From positions 1-11,567 of the forward strand of contig CADCPP010000184.1 in the NCBI GenBank assembly GCA_902803355.1: a stretch of 11,567 nt of DNA, given 5' to 3'. The DNA comes from an uncultured Lachnospiraceae bacterium (lineage in GTDB: Bacteria; Bacillota; Clostridia; Lachnospirales; Lachnospiraceae). This document shows, piece by piece, positions 6,509 to 11,567 of this stretch. The first letter of the stretch is position 1. Each line of letters starts with the position of its first letter. Under the pieces are notes generated by a model that saw only the letters and a list, made by a program, of their open reading frames with translations, was not told the DNA's origin and ran no database searches. The position numbers and the translations under genes are program-made.

Positions 6509-6547
6509 TCAGCGGGAAAGCTCCTCCCCAAGGGTTCTGATGATCAT
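6509..6547 (-). CDS. Putative 12-aa leader peptide of the exporter operon
   Basis: ATG ATC ATC AGA ... CGC TGA encodes MIIRTLGEELSR. It has the best ribosome binding site of the leader, AAAGGAGG, ending 8 nt before the ATG, and it starts about 35 nt after the predicted transcription start. No conserved function is expected beyond being translated. Its position before a strong hairpin and a terminator fits a leader ORF whose translation is sensed. Confidence 0.6.
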   Translation of the reverse strand: MIIRTLGEELSR

Positions 6548-6587
6548 TGATACAGCCTCCTTTCCTTAATATTCAATCATCAGTGAC

Positions 6588-6616
6588 AGGCTAACACAAT
6601 TCTCCATGCGTGTCAA
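6588..6616 (-). promoter_or_regulatory. Promoter of the ABC exporter operon
   Basis: Minus-strand TTGACA (6616-6611), 17-nt spacer, TAGCCT (6593-6588). The -10 is poor but is preceded by TG plus one base (extended -10). Transcription would start near 6581, leaving a leader of about 205 nt before the exporter ATG. Confidence 0.55.
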
Positions 6617-6662
6617 GCCTTTCCTGAACCTGCCGCGGGTCCCGCCCCTGCCGGGACAGGAA

Positions 6663-6699
6663 TTCCGGCAACGAAAGCATTTTCTTGACATTGCCGGAA
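6663..6699. promoter_or_regulatory. Inverted-repeat operator candidate at the larA-like promoter
   Basis: TTCCGGCAA (6663-6671) and TTGCCGGAA (6691-6699) are perfect 9-bp inverted copies separated by 19 nt. The -35 hexamer lies at the inner edge of the right copy, and the right copy sits in the promoter spacer. A further TGCCGG at 6649-6654 adds a third half-site. Binding here should affect RNA polymerase at the larA-like promoter. The regulator is not in the window. Confidence 0.55.
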
Positions 6700-6712
6700 A
6701 GCGTGCTATAGT
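6685..6712 (+). promoter_or_regulatory. Promoter of the larA-like gene
   Basis: Consensus TTGACA (6685-6690), 16-nt spacer, TATAGT (6707-6712). Transcription would start near 6719, about 25 nt before the TTG start codon. Confidence 0.75.
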
Positions 6713-6743
6713 TAAACCATCTTAATCGAAAGAGGAAATCACC

Positions 6744-8009
6744 TTGAACGCTATCAGTGAACTTCTGAAAAACTATCAGATCCCGAAGGTCGCGAAGGTC
6801 CGCGAGACCTTTAACAATGACGTCCTGGAGGACGTTGTCGGCACGCTGAAAAAGGGCCTTGAAGAAAAATGCGCTCCTATCGCCCCCGGTGCCCGCATTG
6901 CCATCACCTGCGGCAGCCGCGGCATCGATCAGTACGCCACGATCATCAGGACCGTTGCCGACTTTGTGAAGGAAAAGGGCGGCCAGCCCATCCTGATCCC
7001 CGCCATGGGCAGTCACGGCGGCGCCACCGCCGAAGGGCAGAAGGAAGTTCTCCGCCGCTACGGCATTACCGAGGAAGCCATCGGCGCGCCTATCCTGGCC
7101 AGCATGGAAGTCAACCAGATCGGCACCACGCCCCGCGGTCTTCCGGTCTACATTGACAAAAACGCCTGCGAATGCGACGGCATTATTCTGGTCAACCGCG
7201 TGAAGCTTCACACCTCCTTCCGAGGCAAATACGAAAGCGGCCTGCTGAAGATGATGGCCATCGGTCTGGCCAAGCAGAAGGGCGCGGAAATGACGCACTT
7301 CCTGCGTTTTGAAAACATGGCCTCCAATATCGAAATGGTCGGTACCGTGGGCCTGCAGAACCTGAATATCCTCTGCGGCGTTTCCACCATCGAAAACGGC
7401 TACAATCATCTGGCCGAGCTGCACGTTTCCCGCAAGGATGAGATCCTGGATACCGAGCCCGGCTATCTGATCTCCTCCCGCGAACGCATGCCCCGCATCG
7501 CCCTGGATGAGATCGACGTGCTCATCGTGAACGAGATCGGCAAAGAGATCAGCGGCACCGGCATGGATACCAATATCATCGGACGCTATCACACGAACGC
7601 GGCCTCCGGCGGCCCCAACACCATCAAGCTCGGCGTGCTGAACCTGACCGAAAAATCCGAAGGCAACGGCAACGGCATGGGCCTTGCGGACTTCATGCCG
7701 CAGCATATGTTCGACCAGGTGGATCTGCAGGTCTCCTACATGAACACCATCACCTCCACCGAACCGAACTCCACCCGTATCCCCATGATCCTGGCCAACG
7801 ACAAGGAAGTCTTCCAGGCCGGCGTGAAGCTTTGCGGGCAGATCAACAACGACGATATCCGCCTGGTCATCATCCGCTCCACCAAGTATCTGGACGAAGT
7901 CTATATGTCCGAAGCAGCCGTGAAGGCCGCGGTGAAGCCGGTCGAGGTGATCGGACCGTACGAAGATGTTCCGTTTGATGAAAACGGCAACCTGACGCTG
8001 TTTGCCTAA
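6744..8009 (+). CDS. larA: LarA-family nickel-pincer-nucleotide racemase/epimerase
   Basis: A 421-aa cytoplasmic enzyme of the lactate racemase family (DUF2088/LarA), close to the 424 aa of Lactiplantibacillus LarA. Residues known to matter in LarA have counterparts at matching spacings: R59 (for R75), H91 in MGSHGG (H108), H156 (H174), K169 (K184, which anchors the nickel-pincer cofactor) and H185 (H200, nickel ligand). Only the H156-K169 interval differs, three residues longer than in LarA, so the substrate may not be lactate. The start is TTG, with AGAGGA 7 nt upstream and a consensus promoter just before it. The cofactor genes larB, larC and larE are not in the window. A NahK-like kinase gene follows 106 nt downstream on the same strand. 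Confidence 0.82.
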   Translation: MNAISELLKNYQIPKVAKVRETFNNDVLEDVVGTLKKGLEEKCAPIAPGARIAITCGSRGIDQYATIIRTVADFVKEKGGQPILIPAMGSHGGATAEGQKEVLRRYGITEEAIGAPILASMEVNQIGTTPRGLPVYIDKNACECDGIILVNRVKLHTSFRGKYESGLLKMMAIGLAKQKGAEMTHFLRFENMASNIEMVGTVGLQNLNILCGVSTIENGYNHLAELHVSRKDEILDTEPGYLISSRERMPRIALDEIDVLIVNEIGKEISGTGMDTNIIGRYHTNAASGGPNTIKLGVLNLTEKSEGNGNGMGLADFMPQHMFDQVDLQVSYMNTITSTEPNSTRIPMILANDKEVFQAGVKLCGQINNDDIRLVIIRSTKYLDEVYMSEAAVKAAVKPVEVIGPYEDVPFDENGNLTLFA

Positions 8010-8062
8010 GGCACAGCAGGGCAGGTTCTTCTCTCCGCCCGCAACGGGCAGAATCATTCTGG

Positions 8063-8096
8063 AAGCAGCTCCGCTGTAAGAAGGCGGAGCTGCTTT
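8063..8096 (+). terminator. Strong hairpin between larA-like and nahK-like genes
   Basis: AAGCAGCTCCGC (8063-8074) pairs perfectly with GCGGAGCTGCTT (8084-8095), a 12-bp stem with a 9-nt loop. The tail is only TTTC, so termination is probably partial. It may lower expression of the downstream kinase or act as a processing site. Confidence 0.5.
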
Positions 8097-8115
8097 CACT
8101 GACAGGTAGGTTTTT

Positions 8116-9252
8116 ATGTCTGATGTTTTATCCGGAAAGATAGGCGATCCCGGCCTTTTAAGCGAAGTCCTCGGCGCCTATTCCTTTCCCGGCAGTGTGA
8201 TCTCCGCGGAGCCGTACGGCGAAGGCCATATCAATGACACCTTTCTGATCCGGGTGCAGAGCCCTGAAGGAAAGCATCCCCGCTATATGCTCCAGCGCAT
8301 CTCCCGCGAAGCCTTTCCGCACCCGGAAGAGCTCATGGCGAATTTTGTCGCCGTCACCTCCTTTCTGCGCCGCAAGATCATGGCACAGGGCGGTGACCCC
8401 GAGCGGGAGACCTTGAGCCTGATCCGGACGAGGGGCGGAGCGGATTTTTATACCGACAGCCATGATCAGGTCTGGCGACTGGTCCCCTTTGTAGAAGGAA
8501 CCGTCTGCCTGCAGGAAGCAACTCCGGAGCTGTTTGAGGCTTCTGCCCGCGCGTTCGGGCACTTCCAGCAGCTGCTGACGGACTATCCGGCGGATACGCT
8601 CTATGAGACCATTCCCCATTTCCATGATACCGAAGACCGGCTGGAAAAATTCAGGGCTGCGCTGCGGGGAGACGCCGCCGGCCGGGCCGCCGGCATTCCG
8701 GACGAGATCCGCTTCGTAAAAGAGCGGGAAGCGGACTGCTCCGTTGCCATGGACGCCCTGAGGCGCGGCATCCTTCCTCTTCGCGTCACGCACAACGACA
8801 CCAAGCTGAACAACATTCTCTTTGATATAAAAAGCGGTGAAGGCATCTGCGTGATCGATCTGGACACAACCATGCCCGGGCTGTCGATCTTCGATTTCGG
8901 GGATTCCATCCGTTTCGGCGCCAACCACTGCCGTGAGGACGAAAAGGATCTCTCCAAGGTCAATTTCGATCCGGCCCTCTATGAGCGCTACACACGCGGC
9001 TTTCTGCAGGGAACAGGCGGCTGCCTGACCCAGGCGGAACTCGACTACCTGCCCTGGGGCGCAAGGATCATCACGCTGGAGCTCGGCATTCGCTTTCTGA
9101 CGGACTATCTGAACGGTGACCGCTACTTCCGGACCGCTTATCCGGAGCACAACCTCGTTCGCTGCCGCACGCAGTTCAAGCTGGTGCGGGATATGGAAGA
9201 TCACTTCGCCGAGATGCAGGCGATCGTGCAAAAATATGCCGGGACGCACTGA
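8116..9252 (+). CDS. nahK: NahK-like phosphotransferase (probable N-acetylhexosamine 1-kinase)
   Basis: A 378-aa aminoglycoside-phosphotransferase-fold kinase. A glycine-rich nucleotide loop, YGEGHINDTFLI (34-45), is followed by the catalytic loop THNDTKLNN (225-233) with base D228, then IDLDTTMPG (247-255) and DFGDSIR (260-266) for metal and nucleotide. The HNDTKLNN/DLDTTMPG combination is typical of NahK/LnpB, which phosphorylates GlcNAc or GalNAc at C1; relatives are often labelled mucin desulfatase, a historic misannotation. Length is slightly above the roughly 360 aa of bifidobacterial NahK. The ATG is preceded by a modest GGTAGG. No promoter is obvious, so it is probably read from the larA-like promoter. 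No phosphorylase (lnpA) gene is nearby, so the sugar substrate is inferred from motifs only. Confidence 0.75.
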   Translation: MSDVLSGKIGDPGLLSEVLGAYSFPGSVISAEPYGEGHINDTFLIRVQSPEGKHPRYMLQRISREAFPHPEELMANFVAVTSFLRRKIMAQGGDPERETLSLIRTRGGADFYTDSHDQVWRLVPFVEGTVCLQEATPELFEASARAFGHFQQLLTDYPADTLYETIPHFHDTEDRLEKFRAALRGDAAGRAAGIPDEIRFVKEREADCSVAMDALRRGILPLRVTHNDTKLNNILFDIKSGEGICVIDLDTTMPGLSIFDFGDSIRFGANHCREDEKDLSKVNFDPALYERYTRGFLQGTGGCLTQAELDYLPWGARIITLELGIRFLTDYLNGDRYFRTAYPEHNLVRCRTQFKLVRDMEDHFAEMQAIVQKYAGTH

Positions 9253-9272
9253 AGCGCCCCGGCATATTTTTT
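9231..9272. terminator. Terminator overlapping the 3' end of the nahK-like gene
   Basis: AAAATATGCCGGG (9231-9243) pairs with CCCGGCATATTTT (9258-9270), 13 bp, with an inner CGC/GCG extension and a T6 run. The left arm lies inside the last codons of the kinase gene. A T5 tract on the minus strand lets it also serve the convergent tadA. Confidence 0.9.
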
Positions 9273-9284
9273 CCTCTGTACTGA

Positions 9285-9758
9285 TTATCTTTTCTCTTCT
9301 TTGATCCGCACGCGAAGGTCTTTAAAGAACTCCTGCAAAATGGCACTGCATTCCTCCTGCAGCACACCGGTGGTGATCTCCACCTGGTGGTTGAACTCCG
9401 GCATTTGCAGCAGGTTCAGGATGGAGCCCGCGCAGCCCGCCTTCGGGTTCATGGTCCCGATGACCACGCGGTCGATGCGGGACTGGACGAGCGCCCCCGC
9501 GCACATCTGGCAGGGCTCAAGGGTCACGTACATGGTGCAGCCTTCCAGCCGCCAGTCGCCGAGCTTCCGGCTGGCCTTGTCGATCGCGCTGATCTCGGCG
9601 TGTGCAAGCGTGGAATGCTTGTGCAGGCGTTCGTTAAAAGCCCGCGCGATGACTTTGCCGCTGCTCACGATCACGCAGCCGATCGGGATCTCGCCGAGTG
9701 CTGCCGCCCGCCTTGCCTGGTGCAGGGCTTTTTTCATATATTTTTCATCTTCGTTCAT
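9285..9758 (-). CDS. tadA: tRNA-specific adenosine deaminase TadA
   Basis: A 157-aa zinc deaminase that converts A34 to inosine in the anticodon of tRNA-Arg(ACG), allowing decoding of CGN codons. Motifs are HAE (H53 zinc ligand, E55 proton shuttle) and PCQMC (C83 and C86 zinc ligands), plus the TadA-like N-terminal helix (MKKALHQARRAAALGEIPIG) and the FNER/DWRLEG segments. The start at 9758 (MNEDEKYM) has AGGA a few bases upstream and gives the usual TadA length. A longer in-frame start at 9872 would extend upstream of the promoter -10 and is rejected. It converges with the nahK-like gene and diverges from alanine dehydrogenase. Confidence 0.95.
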   Translation of the reverse strand: MNEDEKYMKKALHQARRAAALGEIPIGCVIVSSGKVIARAFNERLHKHSTLAHAEISAIDKASRKLGDWRLEGCTMYVTLEPCQMCAGALVQSRIDRVVIGTMNPKAGCAGSILNLLQMPEFNHQVEITTGVLQEECSAILQEFFKDLRVRIKEEKR

Positions 9759-9804
9759 CGCATCCTGCCTCTTCTTATGTCTGCCGCAGCCATTATCTTT
9801 ATTG

Positions 9805-9833
9805 ATTATAACACAGTGTCCTGCCTGCGGCAA
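9805..9833 (-). promoter_or_regulatory. Promoter of tadA
   Basis: Minus-strand TTGCCG (9833-9828), 17-nt spacer, consensus TATAAT (9810-9805) preceded by TG plus one base. This gives a leader of about 40 nt. Confidence 0.7.
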
Positions 9834-9896
9834 GCAGTCCTGAAGCTTCAAAAAGTTCAATTTTAACCCCAAAAACGGCTCCGTGCCGCTTTCTTT

Positions 9897-9924
9897 TTGA
9901 ACTGATCTGTGCTATTCTTAAGAT
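9897..9924 (+). promoter_or_regulatory. Promoter of ald
   Basis: TTGAAC (9897-9902), 16-nt spacer, TAAGAT (9919-9924). The leader is about 43 nt and ends in AGGAGG (9961-9966). Confidence 0.6.
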
Positions 9925-9973
9925 AGAAAACCGTTCGTGAGAATACTTTTGTCAATATCAAGGAGGATCGATC

Positions 9974-11098
9974 ATGATTATTGGCTGCCCCACCGAGATC
10001 AAGGCCCAGGAGGGCCGTGTCGGCGTTACCCCTGCGATGGTCTATGCCTTTAAGAAGGCCGGCCACCGCGTACTGATCCAGAAAGGTGCAGGTCTTGGAA
10101 GCGGCTTTGCCGACGAGGAATATGCCGCGAACGGAGCCGAACTTCTGGATACCGCAAAGGAAGTTTTCGATGCTTCCGATATGATCATCAAGGTCAAGGA
10201 ACCCCTGCCGGCCGAATACGACCTGTTTCATGAAGGACAGATCCTGTTCACCTACCTGCATCTGGCTCCGGATCCCGAGCAGACCGAAGCCCTGCTCCGT
10301 AAGAAGGTCATCGGCATTGCCTATGAGACCGTGCAGCTTTCAAACGGCGCGCTGCCGCTTCTTTCCTGCATGAGCGAGATCGCCGGCCGCATGGCCGTGC
10401 AGGTGGGCGCGCATCTTCTCGAAACGCCTGTGAGCGGCGGGAGAGGCATTCTGCTTTCCGGCGTTTCCGGTGTGGAAAAGGGCCACGTGGTCATCATCGG
10501 CGGCGGCACTGTCGGGACCAGTGCCGTGAAGATCGCCATCGGCATGGGCGCGAACGTGACCGTCATCGACATGAATGCCCAGCGTCTGGCCTATCTGGAC
10601 GATGTCTTCGGCAGCCGCATCCAGACTCTGATGAGCAATCCCTTCAACATCGCGAAGGCCGTGGAGAGCGCGGATGTGGTCATCGGCTGCGTGCTCGTGC
10701 CCGGACGCCGCACGCCTGTTCTCGTGACCAATGAGATGGTCTCCCACATGAAGCGCGGGAGCGTCCTTATTGACGTTGCCATCGACCAGGGCGGCTCCAT
10801 CGAGGCCATCGACCGCATCACCACGCACGCAGACCCCTTCTATACCAAAGAAGACGGCATCATCCGCTACTCGGTCGCGAACATGCCCGGCGCCGTGCCC
10901 AGGACCTCCACGCTGGCCCTCACCAACGTCACGCTGCCGTACGCGCTTAAGATCGCAAATCTCGGCGCGGAAGGCGCCTGCAAGGCCGATCCTGCCATTA
11001 TGAAAGGCCTGAACGTCTACAAGGGCCTGCTGACCTACAAGGGCGTGGCCGACGCGCAGAACCTGCCGTATACCCCGGCTGAGGAAGCGATCGGATAA
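9974..11098 (+). CDS. ald: Alanine dehydrogenase
   Basis: A 374-aa NAD-dependent enzyme that interconverts L-alanine and pyruvate plus ammonia, linking carbon flow to amino nitrogen. It has the full family length (about 370 aa). Conserved residues are visible: R15 and K75 (pyruvate binding, in EGRVGVTP and IKVKEP), H96 (YLHLAPD), the Rossmann motif VIIGGGTVGTSA (174-184) with acidic D199 closing the second strand as in NAD-specific enzymes, and D271 in IDVAIDQGG. The YSVANMPGAVPRTST segment is also typical. AGGAGG lies 7 nt before the ATG. It has its own promoter, diverges from tadA, and ends at a strong bidirectional terminator. It is either the fermentative/catabolic or the ammonia-assimilating enzyme; the sequence does not decide the direction. 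Confidence 0.97.
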   Translation: MIIGCPTEIKAQEGRVGVTPAMVYAFKKAGHRVLIQKGAGLGSGFADEEYAANGAELLDTAKEVFDASDMIIKVKEPLPAEYDLFHEGQILFTYLHLAPDPEQTEALLRKKVIGIAYETVQLSNGALPLLSCMSEIAGRMAVQVGAHLLETPVSGGRGILLSGVSGVEKGHVVIIGGGTVGTSAVKIAIGMGANVTVIDMNAQRLAYLDDVFGSRIQTLMSNPFNIAKAVESADVVIGCVLVPGRRTPVLVTNEMVSHMKRGSVLIDVAIDQGGSIEAIDRITTHADPFYTKEDGIIRYSVANMPGAVPRTSTLALTNVTLPYALKIANLGAEGACKADPAIMKGLNVYKGLLTYKGVADAQNLPYTPAEEAIG

Positions 11099-11130
11099 AA
11101 GCGCAGAGGAAACAGGAAAACTCTACGCCT

Positions 11131-11160
11131 ACCCCTGCGGGTGTCCGGCTCAGGATGACA
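11131..11160. repeat. Possible remnant of a palindromic intergenic repeat
   Basis: ACCC-CTGC-GGGT (11131-11142) is followed by GTCCGGCTCAGGATGACA. The first part resembles ACCCCTCCGGGGT at 128-140. The element lies in the 129-nt gap between ald and its terminator. The similarity is short, so this is tentative. Confidence 0.3.
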
Positions 11161-11174
11161 AAGGAGCTTCCGTA

Positions 11175-11218
11175 AGCGCAAAAAGAGCGATCCCTTAACG
11201 GGACCGCTCTTTTTGCGT
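11175..11218. terminator. Bidirectional terminator between ald and glutamate synthase
   Basis: CGCAAAAAGAGCG (11177-11189) pairs with CGCTCTTTTTGCG (11205-11217), 13 bp. After one mismatch there is an inner TCCC/GGGA stem with loop TTAAC. The T5 tract inside each arm lets it act on both convergent transcripts. Confidence 0.9.
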
Positions 11219-11227
11219 AAGCAGGGC

Positions 11228-11567
11228 TTATTGCCCGCTCAGGTATTCGTCAATGGCCTTCGCGGCAACCTTGCCGGCGCCCATGGCGGAAATGACGGTG
11301 GCCGCACCGGTCACGGCGTCTCCGCCGGCGTAGATGCCCTTGCGGGAGGTCAGTCCGTCTTCATTCACCACGAAGCCGCCGTGGCTGTTCACTTCAAGGC
11401 CCTCGGTAGTGCCCTTGATCAGCGGGTTCGGGGAGGTGCCGATGGCGATGATCACGGTATCGGCTTCCATCTCGTAGATCGCTCCGGGGATCGGGACAGG
11501 GCGTCTTCTGCCCTTCGCATCCGGTTCGCCCAGCTCCATCTTCTGGATGCGGGCGCCGCACACAAAG
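11228..11567 (-). CDS. gltA: NADPH-dependent glutamate synthase, C-terminal part (partial)
   Basis: The gene runs off the window edge; only the last 112 residues are seen (the reading frame is open through 11567, so no start is present). They match the C-terminal end of the GltD/GltA flavoprotein family that passes electrons from NADPH for glutamate formation. KMELGEPDAKGRRRPVPI is a family signature, followed by ADTVIIAIGTSPNP (nucleotide-binding strand) and GIYAGGDAVTGAATVISAMGAGKVAAKAIDEYL, the FAD-binding G-D motif and closing helix. In Clostridia this is usually a single-subunit enzyme of about 460 aa. It could instead be the small subunit of a two-subunit glutamate synthase. It converges on ald through a shared terminator. 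Confidence 0.88.
   Translation of the reverse strand, partial: FVCGARIQKMELGEPDAKGRRRPVPIPGAIYEMEADTVIIAIGTSPNPLIKGTTEGLEVNSHGGFVVNEDGLTSRKGIYAGGDAVTGAATVISAMGAGKVAAKAIDEYLSGQ

Noticed and set aside
6591..8099. Long antisense ORF (about 502 codons) opposite the larA-like gene
   Set aside because: It is biased to His, Asp, Ala, Gly and Val, as expected from the complement of GC-rich codons, shows no domain, and would run through the larA promoter. The plus-strand protein has clear catalytic motifs.
8158..9249. 363-codon antisense ORF opposite the kinase gene
   Set aside because: It is a shadow of a well-supported kinase, with no RBS or recognisable domain.
9782..9832. 8-bp inverted repeat TGCCGCAG/CTGCGGCA around the tadA promoter as an operator
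   Set aside because: One arm overlaps a weak -35 and the other lies in the transcribed leader, 35 nt apart. It is short enough to occur by chance in GC-rich DNA, and tadA is normally constitutive.
9876..9895. CGGC-TCCGT-GCCG followed by CTTTCTTTT upstream of ald as a terminator
   Set aside because: The stem is only 4 bp, the T tract is interrupted and overlaps the ald -35, and no plus-strand transcript is known to need it.

Overview
The window looks like chromosomal DNA of a GC-rich member of the Bacillota, most likely class Clostridia. Supporting signs are strong AGGAGG-type ribosome binding sites, two TTG starts, a heterodimeric BmrCD/YheIH-type ABC exporter, a clostridial-type NADPH-dependent glutamate synthase, a tRNA without an encoded CCA, and compact U-tailed intrinsic terminators. 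No phage, transposase, CRISPR or plasmid gene is visible.

Layout. 15-87 is tRNA-Ala(GGC), followed by its terminator, a run of three GC hairpins and an exact 17-bp copy of the tRNA 3' end. 272-595 (-) encodes a small DUF3574-like protein. It diverges from 804-1640 (+), an IolI-type inosose isomerase. A shared bidirectional terminator separates the isomerase from 1692-2618 (-), a YegS/BmrU-type lipid kinase with a TTG start. 2727-6375 (-) holds two overlapping genes for a heterodimeric ABC exporter. A 368-base divergent region (6376-6743) separates them from 6744-8009 (+), a LarA-family nickel-pincer racemase, and 8116-9252 (+), a NahK-like sugar 1-kinase. 9285-9758 (-) is tadA, diverging from 9974-11098 (+), alanine dehydrogenase. 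The window ends in the C-terminal part of an NADPH-dependent glutamate synthase (11228-11567, -).

How they fit together. The genes form several small units, not one pathway. The exporter subunits are clearly partners: one has lost the catalytic glutamate and the other has a degraded signature motif, as expected for one active and one degenerate ATP site. IolI, the LarA homologue and the NahK-like kinase suggest use of polyols, hydroxyacids and amino-sugars, but none sits with its usual pathway partners. Alanine dehydrogenase and glutamate synthase converge on a shared terminator and both handle amino nitrogen.

The most interesting part is the exporter's roughly 200-nt leader. From a promoter near 6588-6616 (- strand) it carries a 12-codon ORF with a strong ribosome binding site. 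A 40-nt hairpin follows, then a 20-codon ORF written straight through an intrinsic terminator. That ORF stops 6 nt before the exporter ATG, in the same frame, and the ATG has no ribosome binding site of its own. This looks like a translation-controlled transcription attenuator of the bmrB-bmrCD kind, with an unusual arrangement. On the other side of the same region, the larA promoter is framed by a perfect 9-bp inverted repeat.
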